Notes: a model not told the origin generated them from the sequence alone. A stretch of DNA of 64,000 nt from Eriocheir sinensis (GCF_024679095.1 NC_066517.1:18334100-18398099); one strand, 5' to 3'. Positions 1 to 12,310 are shown, counted from the stretch's first letter. Translations and numbers: made by a program.

Positions 1-190
1 AGATAGATAGATAGATAGACAGGCAGACATACAGACAGACAGATAGAAAAAAAGAAAGAAAGAATGAAAGAAAGACAGATACACAGACAGATACACAGAC
101 AGATACACAGACAGATAAACACGCAGAATGACAAACACGCAGACAGATAAACAGACACACAGACAGAAAGACAAGCAAGTACACAAACAC
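1..190. repeat. GATA/GACA tetranucleotide tract
   Basis: Opens with uninterrupted GATA units, then drifts into GACA, GATA and ACAC mixtures to about base 190. It is a degenerate tetranucleotide microsatellite cut by the window edge. Confidence 0.95.
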
Positions 191-192
191 AG

Positions 193-196
<4 letters not shown>

Positions 197-247
<51 letters not shown>
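197..247. repeat. (GA)n microsatellite
   Basis: Perfect GA dinucleotide run of about 51 bp. Confidence 0.97.
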
Positions 248-248
<1 letters not shown>

Positions 249-560
249 AAAAAACAACACGATCCAGGCAAAAAAAAGAATGAGAGAGAGAAAGAGAGGA
301 GTTTCCCAAAATAAGAAGTCTTGCTCTATAATTACACCCGGAGAAAAGAAAGAAAAAAATACGAATTGCAGCCGGATTATCGAAATGTGTAAGTCTGCAA
401 GCGTGTTTCGGATATGTAAATGACGTTAATGCGATTTTTTACTTAGATAGAAATTCCCTCACTGTGGATTAATATATGTTTTATCTCCTCTATTTATCCT
501 TTTTTTCTCGCTTTAGTTGTTTATTCGCAAATCCGAGCTGCTGAGAATATGAGAATAGTT
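248..560. other. Single-copy sequence, no gene seen
   Basis: Moderately AT-rich, mixed-complexity sequence with no long frame, no repeat of itself in the window and no recognised motif. Confidence 0.6.

Positions 561-563
<3 letters not shown>

Positions 564-653
<90 letters not shown>
564..653. repeat. (GA)n microsatellite
   Basis: Perfect GA run of about 90 bp. The glutamate-arginine and serine-leucine open frames over it are translations of the dinucleotide and not genes. Confidence 0.97.
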
Positions 654-654
<1 letters not shown>

Positions 655-726
655 GGAAAGGGAAGGGGAGAGAAGGAGAGACAGAGGCAAAGAGAAAGAA
701 AGGGCAGATAGGGAAAGAAAGAGAGG

Positions 727-730
<4 letters not shown>

Positions 731-809
<79 letters not shown>
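731..809. repeat. (GA)n microsatellite
   Basis: Perfect GA run of about 79 bp, separated from the preceding one by a 77-bp purine-rich spacer (654-730). Confidence 0.97.
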
Positions 810-812
<3 letters not shown>

Positions 813-916
813 TAAAGGAAGGTAAAAGGAAAAACAGGAACAGTGGAAACCAATGATAGGGAAGGGGAAAAGGTGATAAAATTGAGGGGAAAAAGAAAAA
901 CAAATGCCTAAGGAAG

Positions 917-920
<4 letters not shown>

Positions 921-1011
<91 letters not shown>
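921..1011. repeat. (GA)n microsatellite
   Basis: Perfect GA run of about 91 bp. With 564-653 and 731-809 it makes three GA tracts in 450 bp. Confidence 0.97.
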
Positions 1012-1013
<2 letters not shown>

Positions 1014-1119
1014 CCTTAGGGAATGTTGCAGCTGGAATAAATGTTAAGTTTTGTTTCTCTTTAATAGCCCGGCTGTGATCATTACGATGTTAATATTTGG
1101 AAGGTTTAAACAGTGGTCA

Positions 1120-1134
1120 TTATTATTATTATTA

Positions 1135-1171
<37 letters not shown>

Positions 1172-1322
1172 CATCATTACTACTACTACTACTAGTACTA
1201 CTACTACTATTACTATTACTACAACTACCATCATTCTTATCATTATTATCTATTGCATTATCACCACCATCATTATCATCACAATTACCATCATCATCAT
1301 CATCACCACCATCATCATCATA
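1120..1322. repeat. Compound trinucleotide tract (ATT/ACT/CAT)
   Basis: Starts as ATT repeats, passes through ACT and ends in interrupted CAT/CAC units. Leucine-, isoleucine- and histidine-rich open frames are artefacts of the triplet period. Confidence 0.95.
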
Positions 1323-1668
1323 TTCTTGTTCTAATATATCTTGACAGCATAACGTCGTCCATTATAATAATATGTAATGAGAAAGCTGTACACTGTTCTT
1401 ATTTCATCTTACAGAAAAAGGAGGGAGCTCAAGGACAAAAGAAAATGGGAAACAAAAAAAGAACCCGCTGGCCCTGCTCCTGGATATAGTTAATAGCGAG
1501 AGAAATTCTAGAGAGAGAGTCAGAGTCGTGTGGAGAGGCGTCTTGGAACTCCCCTCTGGAAAGTGTTCAAGTCGTAGGCAGGAAGAAAAAAATACACACA
1601 CAAGAAGCATGATGGTTTGGTAAGTACAAAATCATATGGAAAAATTTTGATGTTAGCAGCAGGAGTAT

Positions 1669-1670
<2 letters not shown>
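1323..1670. other. Single-copy sequence, no gene seen
   Basis: Mixed-complexity sequence. An acceptor-like pyrimidine stretch ending in CAG occurs near 1413, but no supported exon follows it. Confidence 0.5.

Positions 1671-1709
<39 letters not shown>
1671..1709. repeat. (TAG)n microsatellite
   Basis: Perfect TAG run of about 39 bp followed by interrupted AAT units. Confidence 0.95.
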
Positions 1710-1828
1710 ATGATAGTAATAATGATAATAATAAAGAAGGGAGCAAGAGAGGAGGGAGATGAAAATGCGAGTTAATATATATACGAGGACGTCTGGATAA
1801 CTCAACAAATCAACTGGAGAGGAAATTA

Positions 1829-2149
<321 letters not shown>

Positions 2150-2150
<1 letters not shown>

Positions 2151-2340
2151 GAAGATCAGATAAAGAAAACGGGAGGTAGAAACAACACGATCACTCACTC
2201 ACTAGGGTCTGTTTTTACTCTGTTTTTAAGTAAGGAACAAGGAATCCACTACCCACGTGCCCGCAGATTAGATAAAGAAAACGGGAAAAGATACAACAAC
2301 ACGATCACTCACACAATAACGTCTTTTTTTGAATTAGTTT
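2150..2340. repeat. 112-bp tandem repeat, 2 copies
   Basis: The block beginning GATAAAGAAAACGGGA at 2159 recurs at 2271. Both are followed by an ACAACACGATCACTCAC segment. Confidence 0.85.
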
Positions 2341-2582
2341 TTACGTGAGGGATGAGAGAGATCAGTTGTGTAATCCATCCTTGAGAAGTAAAAGAGGAAA
2401 TCGTGTTCTGTAATGTATCCTTGAGGAGTTTTTTTTGTTAAGGAAGAAAGGAAATCAGTTGTGTAATGTGCCCTTTAGAATTAATAAGGGAAATTAGTTT
2501 TATAATATATTCTTCAGGAGTTTTTACTTAGGAAGAAAGGAGATCAGCTGCTAATGTATCCTTTTAACCTGATAAGGAAAGA
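2341..2582. repeat. Degenerate ~45-bp tandem repeat
   Basis: Words like ATCAGTTGTGTAAT recur about every 40-55 bp (near 2361, 2399, 2454, 2495, 2541), each followed by a CCTTGAGGAG-like segment. Confidence 0.75.
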
Positions 2583-2584
2583 AT

Positions 2585-2935
2585 GATGTAGACAGTGTTT
2601 TATATATTAGCTACGGATCTGGGCCACACCATACTGTAAGGACGCGAAAGAAAAAGAAAACCAGCCTAAAGAAACGATTTATTTCCATCAGCCAGAAGAC
2701 GTGTAGTGTGGCTGGCAGGGGTGTGACGTGAGTGTGCCTTATATATTAGCTACGAACCTGGGCCACACCATACTGTAAGGGCGCTAGAGAAAAGGGAAAA
2801 CAGACCAGGATAACAATTTCTTTTAGTTAATAGACGCTTAGTGTGGCTGACAGGGGTGTGACGTAGGTAGTGCCTTGTATATTAGCAACGGGCCAGGGCC
2901 ACACCTCGCTGCAGGGACGCGGAAGAGCATATTGA
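2585..2935. repeat. 137-bp tandem repeat, ~2.5 copies
   Basis: TATATTAGCTACG followed by GGGCCACACC recurs at about 2599, 2736 and 2873, an exact 137-bp spacing. Between repeats there is a conserved GTGTGGCTGGCAGGGGTGTG segment. Confidence 0.9.
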
Positions 2936-2964
2936 AGGTATTTTTTAGACATCACTCTGACCAT

Positions 2965-3150
2965 CTGGAGGAGAGAGAGAGAAAGAGATGAAGAAAAAGG
3001 AGGAGAAGGAGAAGAGGGGAATATGGAAGGAAGGAAAAAATAAACAACGGTGAAGAGGAATTGAAAGAAAACGGAGGAATAATGGAGAGAGAAGGAGGGA
3101 AGAAGGGAGCGAAGGAAGGAACGGAGGGAGAGAAGGAGTTGAGGCTGTCA
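2965..3150. repeat. Polypurine block
   Basis: Nearly pure A/G on the plus strand (GGAGGA, GAAGGA mixtures). The opposite-strand serine/leucine/phenylalanine frames are artefacts. Confidence 0.85.
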
Positions 3151-3229
3151 GGAGGTGCAGGGAGAGATAAATACTCCCGTTCTTTATTTCTCGTTTGTGT
3201 GTGTAGCTGACTGGGAAAATAAAGACCTG

Positions 3230-3480
3230 AGGGCACATTGTTTCCTCCTCTTTGTCTTACTTTCTTATTTCCTTTTCCTTCTTTCCTTACTTTTTTTTGT
3301 TTCCTCCTCTCTGTCTAACTTATTTCCTTTTTCCTTTTTTTCTTACGTTTCTCTTTTCCACCAGCACCAAAAAAAATCGGGAAGTTGTTTTTTCTCTTCG
3401 TCTTACTTCTCTTTTTTTTATTTTCCTTATTTTTTTTTCTCATTCCACCACCACCAGAATAATAGAGGAAGAGAGGCCGT
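3230..3480. repeat. T-rich pyrimidine degenerate repeat
   Basis: A segment beginning TTGTTTCCTCCTCT recurs near 3239 and 3297, with a decayed third copy near 3384. It codes for nothing recognisable. Confidence 0.7.
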
Positions 3481-3654
3481 AGAGGTAATGTAAGATTGAG
3501 CTGTGGTAGGGAAAGAATACCAGGGTGTGTTTTGCCTGTTTATACTTTTTTTGTTTGTGCTTATTATTTGTATGTGTTGTTGTTGTTTGTGACGGTGTGC
3601 TAGGGGAAGGTTTCTTGTGTGTGTTTCATGTTTTGAGTTCTTGCTCCACTTTTG

Positions 3655-4093
3655 TTTTTCTTCTTCCTCCTTCTCCTCCTCCCCTCTTTCTTCTCTGTCT
3701 TTCCTCTTCTCTTCCTCCTCATATTTCCCTTTCTCCTCTTCCTCCTCCTCCCCTCTTTCTTTTCTGTTTTTCCTCTTCTCTTCCTCCTCATATTTCCCTT
3801 TCTCCTCTTCCTCCTCCTCCCCTCTTCCTTCTCTGTCTTTCCTCTTCTCTTCCTCCTCATATTTCCCTTTCTCCTCTTCCTCCTCCTCCCCTCTTTCTTT
3901 TCTGTTTTTCCTCTTCTCTTCCTCCTCATATTTCCCTTTCTCCTCTTCCTCCTCCTCCCCTCTTCCTTCTCTGTCTTTCCTCTTCTCTTCCTCCTCATAT
4001 TTCCCTTTCTCCTCTTCCTTCTCCTCCCCTCTTCCTTCTCTGTCTTTCCTCTTCTCTTCCTCCTCATATTTCCCTTTCTCCTCTTCCTCCTTA
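3655..4093. repeat. 69-bp minisatellite, ~6 copies
   Basis: The anchor CATATTTCCC lies at 3720, 3789, 3858, 3927, 3996 and 4065, exactly 69 bp apart. Because 69 is divisible by 3, frames on both strands stay open (up to 189 codons). Most monomers alternate between a TTTCTTTTCTG and a TTCCTTCTCTG version, a dimeric higher-order structure of 138 bp. Confidence 0.97.
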
Positions 4094-4250
4094 ATTAGCG
4101 TGTTTTTTCTCCTTCTAATTTCTACTTGTTTTGTTCTTTCTCTTTGGTTTTCTTTTTCCCATTTTCTCTTCTTCCTCCTGAAATAAGCTCCTCTTCCTTC
4201 AAATATCTTCTTTTGTTCTTAATCTCTCGTTTTCTTTGTTCTTTTCTACC

Positions 4251-4296
4251 TCTACTGCTACTACTACTACTAATAATAATAATAATAATAATACGT

Positions 4297-4330
<34 letters not shown>

Positions 4331-4430
4331 AATTACTACTACTACTACTACTACTACTACTACGACGACGACGACGACTATTACGACTACTACTTCAACT
4401 ACTACTACGACTACGACTACGACTTTGTTT
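4251..4430. repeat. Compound trinucleotide tract (CTA/AAT/CGA)
   Basis: Runs of ACT/CTA, then AAT, then CTA again, ending in ACG/CGA units with scattered substitutions. A threonine-rich open frame is an artefact. Confidence 0.95.
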
Positions 4431-5675
<1,245 letters not shown>

Positions 5676-5701
5676 ATAATAATAATAATAATAATAATAA
5701 A
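5676..5701. repeat. (AAT)n microsatellite
   Basis: About 26 bp of AAT/TAA units. Confidence 0.9.
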
Positions 5702-5775
5702 CGGTTTATTTCATGAAGTAAAATATACATCAATGGAAGATGAAATGAAATGAATGAGACAAATGAACAATAACG

Positions 5776-5841
5776 TATGTATGTATGTATGTATGTATGT
5801 ATGCATGTATATATGTACGCATGTATGTGTGTATGTATGTA
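5776..5841. repeat. (GTAT)n microsatellite, left part
   Basis: GTAT units with a few substitutions. The tract resumes immediately right of the SINE at 6142, so the SINE apparently landed inside it or its target duplication consists of it. Confidence 0.92.
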
Positions 5842-6141
5842 TTATTTTTTTACGTTCTGCCTGTGGGGTCGGTTGGCCTTCTTCGCGGGGCCTGATGGTC
5901 GGCCCTATCCTGTTATGGCGCAGGCAAGTGTTTACAGAGGCACCATCTAATTAGGCTAATGCTGTCCCACGGAGCTCATCTTTGATCCTCTTTTTAGGAA
6001 GAGAATATAGAGTCCGGGTTTAATAGGTGGTCTTTTGGGCAGCATGTGGGTAGTCTGAAAAATCCCAGCTTGCGGTCGTGGGCCAGACGCGAACTCGGGT
6101 GACCCTGGACGCTGCTAACCACTCAGCCACCCTACTACCGC
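5842..6141 (-). mobile_element. tRNA-derived SINE
   Basis: Read on the minus strand, the head (6141-6069) folds like a tRNA. The acceptor ends GCGGTAG and CGACCGC pair at six of seven positions, a perfect pol III A box TGGCTGAGTGG is present, and AGTTCGCGTCT is a degenerate B box. The A box resembles type-II tRNAs (Ser/Leu). A tRNA-unrelated body follows, ending in a 3' part that reads GATGG-GCC-ACTTGCCTGCGCCA-GGCCGACCATCA and an A-rich tail. The same 3' part occurs at 33322-33443, confirming a dispersed family. Known SINEs are moved by a LINE; the partner here is unknown. Confidence 0.82.
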
Positions 6142-6163
6142 ATGTATGTATGTATGTATGTAT

Positions 6164-6223
<60 letters not shown>
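6142..6223. repeat. (GTAT)n then (GT)n microsatellite
   Basis: GTAT units to about 6166, then a GT run to 6223. Confidence 0.95.
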
Positions 6224-6578
<355 letters not shown>

Positions 6579-6606
6579 ACCTTGAGCAGCGTCCCATAGA
6601 AGCTTA

Positions 6607-6610
<4 letters not shown>

Positions 6611-6666
<56 letters not shown>
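6611..6666. repeat. (GA)n microsatellite, right arm of foldback
   Basis: Perfect GA run of about 56 bp, complementary to the CT run at 6470-6577. Confidence 0.97.
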
Positions 6667-6671
<5 letters not shown>

Positions 6672-6751
6672 GTTTGTTTGTGTAGATGTGTTTTAGAAAG
6701 TTTGGGCATGTCTTTTTTGTTTTTTTAATTCGTCTGGTTAGGTTGTATGTT

Positions 6752-6754
<3 letters not shown>

Positions 6755-6826
<72 letters not shown>
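6755..6826. repeat. (CA)n microsatellite
   Basis: Perfect CA run of about 72 bp, followed by GACA-like units. Confidence 0.97.
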
Positions 6827-6828
<2 letters not shown>

Positions 6829-6976
6829 GAAACGGACAAGAACACAAACAGACAGGCAGACAGACGGACGGGAAAACACAAATGCTGTTGACAAAGAGGA
6901 GAAAAGAAAAAGATGAAAATAAATAGTGATAAACACGAGAGCACTCAGGAAATAAAGCATGGCAGTAATTAATCTT

Positions 6977-6978
<2 letters not shown>

Positions 6979-7038
<60 letters not shown>
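6979..7038. repeat. (GA)n microsatellite
   Basis: Perfect GA run of about 60 bp. Confidence 0.97.
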
Positions 7039-7041
<3 letters not shown>

Positions 7042-7107
7042 ATCACGAGTTTTATTCTCTAACGACTCTCATCATCTTTCCTGTCCACTCACCTTCACAC
7101 TTTCCTG

Positions 7108-7109
<2 letters not shown>

Positions 7110-7161
<52 letters not shown>
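7110..7161. repeat. (CA)n microsatellite
   Basis: Perfect CA run of about 52 bp directly abutting the head of the next SINE. Confidence 0.96.
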
Positions 7162-7410
7162 GCTCCAGTAGCTCAGTGGTTAAAATTCTTCTCTGCCATT
7201 CTCCGGTCTGGCGATGCGGATGTTGAAGCCCCGTTCTGACCGAGGGTAGTTACTGTCCCTCCTTAATTAAGCAAAGGGGATGGGGTGTGTGGTGTGTGAT
7301 GGTCCCCGCAGTACCCAGAGATCGACTACAATCAGCCTTTCTATGATCGGGAGGGAGCTTGCTGGGTATGACGAGTACAGTTAGTGATCAGGCCGAGGTG
7401 AAATACACAC
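7162..7410 (+). mobile_element. tRNA-related SINE (second family)
   Basis: The head contains a good pol III A box, TAGCTCAGTGG, at 7169-7179. The expected B box around 7220 is badly decayed. The body continues through a GATCGGGAGGGAGCTTG segment and a TGATCAGGCCG segment to about 7410. The lost B box and missing T-stem rule out a working tRNA gene. It does not share the 3' body of the SINE at 5842-6141, so it is a different family. Boundaries are approximate. Confidence 0.65.
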
Positions 7411-7970
7411 CTTCAGAATCCTCCTCCTCTTCCTCTCTATGCCGCTACACTGTTACCAATGCAGAAAAAGCTTATGTTATGACCCTCGTTTTTTTCCTTT
7501 CTTTATTCCTCTCTCTTTCTCCGCCGTGTCATTCCCGTCAGCATCTCAAAAGTGCCTCGGTCATACTGCTTTCCCCCCTCCTTCCCTCTCTCCCTCTCCC
7601 TGATCTCCCTCTCTCCCTTAGTCCTCTCCCTGGATGGCGTTTTCCTGCATGGTCCCTTCTCTCCCCCTCTCTCCTCCCTGTCTCCCTCTCTCCCTCTCCT
7701 CTGCATTATCCCATCTCACCCTCTCCCCTCTCTCCTCCTCCTTCTCCTCTGCAATACCCCTTCTCACCCTCCCTCTCCTCTCCTCCTCCCTCTCCTCTGC
7801 AGTTCCCCCACTCCCAGACCCTGACGCTTGCTTGCCCTCTCCTCCTGTCGCTCTCCCTCCCTCCTTCCTCTCACTCCCTCCCGCCCGGCTCTCTCCCGCG
7901 TCACATAACTCCTTCAGATGAGCAGTAACCTTCTCCCCGACTCGCTCGCTGCCGGCCGCCTCCGTCACGG
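7411..7970. repeat. C/T-rich minisatellite block
   Basis: After about 140 bp of mixed sequence comes a CT-rich block in which CCTCTCCTCTGCA-like units recur near 7696, 7745 and 7791, about 45-50 bp apart. Proline/serine/leucine frames are artefacts. Confidence 0.75.
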
Positions 7971-7972
7971 CT

Positions 7973-8005
<33 letters not shown>

Positions 8006-8690
8006 GGAGGGGGAGAGGGAGAGGGAGAGGGGTGAGGGGAGAGCTATTCTTGTCTATCCACATTTGTTTCTGAAGGATGAAAGAGAGAGAAGGAAATCAA
8101 TGAAGGAGCGGACTAGGTTTTCAGTTCACCTTTTGCTTGAGTTCAGATGGAAAAGGAAAATGAGGGAAGGAGGAGGAAGGGAGATAGAGATATGACAGCA
8201 AGGAGGATAGGAAGGCAAGAGGGAAAGAGAAAGTATATAAGTGTTATTCCCCTTCTTTCCTTCCATCCCTCCCGCTGTCTAACTTCGGAGGTAGGGAAAA
8301 GGGGAGAAAGGAAGGGAGAAAGGGAAGGAGTGAAGGAGGGAGAGAGACAGAGGGAATGAAGAAGGGAAACAAGGAAACTGGATGAAAGGAAAATAGAGAG
8401 AAAGAAAACGAAGAAGAGAGAAAGGGAGAAAGGAAGAGAGAGAGAGGAAAGGAAATTGGAAAGAAGTGAAGGAGGGAAAAAGATAGAGGGAGAGAAAGAG
8501 GAAGAAGGGGAGGGAGGAGCAAAAGGGAACGAAGAAGGAAACAGGGAAACAGGAAGGAAGGAAAACAGAGAGAAAGGAAACGAAGAGGACAGAGAGGGAG
8601 AGAGGCAGGAATTGAGGTTGGCAGAGAGGGAGGGAGGGAGAGAGGGAGGGAGGGAGAGAGGGAGGAAGGGAGAGTATTACCTGACGCAGC
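7971..8690. repeat. Polypurine block
   Basis: GA-rich then GGGA/GGAA-rich plus strand with loosely repeated GAAGGGAAACAAGGAAAC and GAAACAGGGAAACAGGAA segments. No coding evidence. Confidence 0.8.
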
Positions 8691-8721
8691 ACTTCCTCGG
8701 ACCTAGGCTCGTCACAGCAAA

Positions 8722-8723
<2 letters not shown>

Positions 8724-8806
<83 letters not shown>
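8724..8806. repeat. (CA)n microsatellite
   Basis: Perfect CA run of about 83 bp. Confidence 0.97.
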
Positions 8807-8809
<3 letters not shown>

Positions 8810-9300
8810 CCTTTCCTCTCTCCTTCTCCTCTGATGTCTTTCCTTTCCCATCTCTCTAATTCCTCTTTCCTCTAACTATCATTTGCTTTCCCTTCCCTCT
8901 CTATTCCTCTTGCCATTCTCTTCCTCTCTTTTGCTGTCCCCTCTTTAATTACCCTCTTTCTTTAATCTACTATCTTAACTCTCCTCTCCCTCTCTCTATT
9001 CCCCATTCTATCCTCCACTGTCTTTGTATTTTTCTCTATTGTTTCTCCCTTTTATCTTTATTTTATCCCTTTTCCCAATATCCTTACGTTCCTCTCTTCT
9101 ATCCTCTGCTCCTCTTCCTCCTCCTGCCCATCCCTGCTCATTCCATCCTCTCTTCTCCTCTTCTTCCTCCTCCCCACTCTCCATGCTTTCCCTTTCTCCC
9201 TCTTGTTTTGCTGATTAGTTTGTCTGTAATTATTCTGCCTCATGATTATCAGACCTCACGTCACTTCATTGCATTTACACTGTGTCATTTTTCTTGTCTC
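8807..9300. repeat. Polypyrimidine spacer
   Basis: C/T-rich plus strand, no fixed repeat unit, no gene recognised. Confidence 0.7.
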
Positions 9301-9308
9301 ACCTTGGC

Positions 9309-9420
9309 GTGTGTGTGTGTGTTTTTATGTGTTATGTTTGTGTGTGTGTGTGTGTGTATGTGTGTGTGTTTGTAAGTAAAGTAACACACACACACACTCA
9401 CACCCACAAACACACACACA
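9309..9420. repeat. Facing (GT)n and (CA)n tracts
   Basis: Interrupted GT runs to about 9371, a short AAGTAAAGTAA spacer, then interrupted CA runs. The arrangement is self-complementary. Confidence 0.88.
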
Positions 9421-9785
9421 CTTACACAGACCCTTCCTTCCACCCACCCACACAAAAACACACTCTCCTATATAAGTAAATTAACACACACAGTCACACA
9501 CACACACACTCACACAAACACCCACACACTCTTACACAGACCACCCCTACCTTCCACCCCCCCCCCCCCCACACACACTTACATAGACCCTTCCACCCAC
9601 CCACACAAAAACACACTCTCCTATATAAATAAATTAACACACACAATCACAAACACCCACTCACACAAACACCCACACACTCTTACACAGACCACCCCTA
9701 CCTTCCACACCCACCCACACAAAACCACACTCCTCTACGCCCACACACAGACACCCCCTCCTTCCCCCACTCCCCACCCACACAC
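9377..9785. repeat. CA-rich tandem repeat, ~3 copies
   Basis: A segment with CACAAAAACACACTCTCC and TATATAA recurs at 9451 and 9604 (153-bp spacing), with a decayed copy at about 9717. A run of C lies near 9558-9571. Confidence 0.85.
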
Positions 9786-10120
9786 ACATAATCGGAAGTG
9801 AATATCATAATAACATTGTGTCTGTGTACGTCTGTTGCCTCCCCAGTCATGATGCATCCGATATTTATGAAACGCACGGCTCAAACTCGGATGTAATAAT
9901 AATTGCTCTTCTCTACCTGTGCTTGTGATTATTATGGCGCACCGTAGCCTGATTAACGTGGACAGGTGTGCTCCTACCTCGCCTCGGAAAAGTATCGGGA
10001 GGGAAGGATGATGATGATAGTGATGGTAATGATAGTGAGGGTGATGGTGGTGATGTGTTCCTCAGGCTGTTAGGATTCATTTGGAAGATTGCATGCAGAC
10101 GAAATAACGGTTTTTTTTTT
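9786..10120. other. Single-copy sequence, no gene seen
   Basis: Mixed-complexity sequence with several CpGs. It ends in GAT/GGT units near 10005-10055 and a T run of about 17 at 10112-10127. Confidence 0.55.
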
Positions 10121-10148
10121 TTTTTTAAGTGAGTATTATGAATAAAGT

Positions 10149-10196
10149 GCTCCTCCTCCTCCTCCTCCTCCTCCTCCTCCTCCTCCTCCTCCTCCT
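10149..10196. repeat. (TCC)n microsatellite
   Basis: Perfect TCC/CTC triplets of about 46 bp. Confidence 0.96.
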
Positions 10197-10394
10197 TCTT
10201 CTCGTCCTGTTTTTTCATCTTTCGTCAGCATATTTTCTTTCTTTTCATTATTTTTCACTATCTTTTCATTCCCCAGTCTCTCCGTCTCCATTTTTTACAT
10301 GATCCTCCTTCTCATCCTATTTTTCCTCCTCCTCATCCTATTTTCTTCTTTCATCAATATTTATTTCTTTTCTTTCGTTCTTTTTCACAGTCTT

Positions 10395-10800
10395 TTCCTT
10401 CCCTTTCGCCCTTCACAATCTCTTCATTCCCCTTCACCATCTTTTCCTTCATTATCTTTTCTTTCACGATATTTTCATTCCTCTTCACAATCTTTTCCTT
10501 TATTATCTTTTCTTTCACAATCCTTTCCTTCAATTAGCTTTCCTTTCACAATCTTATCATTCCCCTTCACAATCTTTTCCTTCATTATCTTTTCTTTCAC
10601 AATCTTTTAATTCCCCTTCACAATCTTTTCCTTCATTATCTCTTCTTTCACAATCTTTCCCTTTACAATCTTTTCTTTCACCCCCTTTCCCCTTTCCCCC
10701 CATTCCTCCTTCACCCTCCTTCTTCCTTCACAATCTTTTCCTCACTTTCTCCTTTCATTCCTTTTCACAATCTGTTCCTTAGTCCTTCTCCAATTTCTTT
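10395..10800. repeat. CACAATCTTTTC minisatellite, copy 1
   Basis: Units built from CTTCACAATCTTTTCCTT and CATTATCTTTT recur every 25-45 bp. The same unit forms a second array at 12978-13265, and both arrays lie beside related CAGGTTA...CACC...ACCTG sequence, so this is a segmental duplication. Confidence 0.88.
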
Positions 10801-11180
10801 ACTCGACCATCAACAACACAGTGCAGGTTAACAATAGCATTAATCACCTGAGTTTACCTGCATGGATTGTGGTTGTCAGGTGAGGGATGTGAGCGTGACA
10901 TATTTTTTTCGTAGTATATCTGGTTGAACTGTGCACGTAGAGCCAGGCAGGTGTGTGAGACAGGTAAGCCGGTAATAGATTTTTGAATACCTGGATGAGA
11001 TGTGACTGTCAGGTAAAGCAGGTGTGTGGGACAGGTGCGGAAGTGGTTATTTTTTGTGAGCCACTTTCCTTCTTCCACTTGTTCCTCTTTCTCTGTAATG
11101 TTTTTTTGTTTTTTTCATCTTTGTGTTGTGCTTGAGTGTATTTTTGTGTGTTGTGTTTTGTAAGTATATATTGTGTTTTT
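10801..11180. other. CAGGTG-rich sequence next to array
   Basis: Non-coding-looking sequence with repeated CACCTG/CAGGTG words. The stretch at 10822-10867 resembles 12653-12700. Confidence 0.6.
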
Positions 11181-11189
11181 ATTTCATCT

Positions 11190-12310
11190 AAGCCTCTTTT
11201 CTTCCCTCCCGTTCTTCTCTCATTTTCTTTTCCATTTTCTCATTTCTTTCCCCTTTTCTCATTTTTTTCCATTTTCTTTTCCCATTTTCTTCACCCGTTT
11301 TCCTTTCCCCTTTTCTTCCCCCGTTCTCCTTTCCCATTTTCTTCACCCGTTTTCCTTTCCCCTTTTCTTCCCCCGTTCTCCTTTCCCATTTTCTTCACCC
11401 GTTTTCCTTTCTAATTTTCTTCCTCAGTTCTCCTTTCCCTTTTTCTTCACCCGTTTTCCTTTCCCCTTTTCTTCCCCCGTTCTCCTTTCCCATTTTCTTC
11501 ACCCGTTTTCCTTTCCCAGTTTCTTCCCCCTGTTCCCGTTTCCTTTTTTCTTCGCCTCCGTTTTCCTTTCCCATTTTCTTCTCCGTTTTCCTTTCCCATT
11601 TTCTTCTCCGTTTTCCTTTCCCATTTTCTTCTCCGTTTTCCTTTCCCATTTTCTTCTCCGTTTTCCTTTCCCATTTTCTTCTCCGTTTTCCTTTTCCATT
11701 TTCTTCTCCGTTCTCCTTTCCCATTTTCTTCTTCCCCCGTTCTCCTTTCTAATTTTCTTCCTCAGTTCTCCTTTCCCTTTTTCTTCACCCGTTTTCCTTT
11801 CCCAATTTCTTCCCCCCTGTTCCCATTTCCTATTTTCTTCTCCCCGTTTTCCCTCATTTTCTTCCCCCGATTTTTTTCTTTCCCATTTTCTTCTTCCCCC
11901 GTCTTCCTTTCCCATTTTCTTCTTCCCCCGTTTTCCTTTCCCATTTTCTTCTCCGTTTTTCTTTCCCATTTTCTTCTTCCCCCGTTTTCCTTTCCCATTT
12001 TCTTCTCTGTTTTTCTTTCCCATTTTCTTCTTCCCCCGTTTTCCTTTACCATTTTCCTCTCCTCCGTTTTCCTTTCCCATTGTCTGCTCTATTTTCCTTT
12101 CCCCTTTTCATCTCCGTTTTCATTTCCCGTTTTCTTCCCCCCTCCATTCTCCTTTCCCATTTGCTTCCCTCGTTCTCGTTTCCCATTTTCTTCTCCCCTC
12201 TTCTCCTTCCCCACTTTCTCCCCCCCCCCCCTCCCTGTTCTTCTTTCCCACTTTCTTCCCCTTTTTCCTTTTCCATTTTCTTCCCCTTGTGCTCCTTTCC
12301 CAGTAATTTC
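11190..12310. repeat. CCCATTTTCTTC minisatellite (~1.1 kb)
   Basis: Units of about 22-26 bp of the form TTTCCCATTTTCTTC-CCCGTTTTCC repeat throughout. The middle (11570-11720) is almost perfect at 22 bp. The 377-codon plus-strand frame and several minus-strand frames are translations of the array. Confidence 0.95.

Noticed and set aside
521..903. Ser-Leu and Glu-Arg repeat proteins over GA/TC tracts (also at 5040, 6361, 18952, 20716, 32805, 60818 and elsewhere)
   Set aside because: Every GA/TC or GT/CA tract gives open frames on both strands; they have no starts, domains or unique sequence of note.
6069..6141. Functional tRNA gene on the minus strand
   Set aside because: Degenerate B box, mismatches in the stems, and the sequence continues into a body shared with another locus; it is a SINE head.
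7162..7240. Functional tRNA gene on the plus strand
   Set aside because: A box present but no acceptable B box or T-stem.
11173..12306. 377-codon plus-strand frame
   Set aside because: Translation of the CCCATTTTCTTC minisatellite (FPFSSP repeats).
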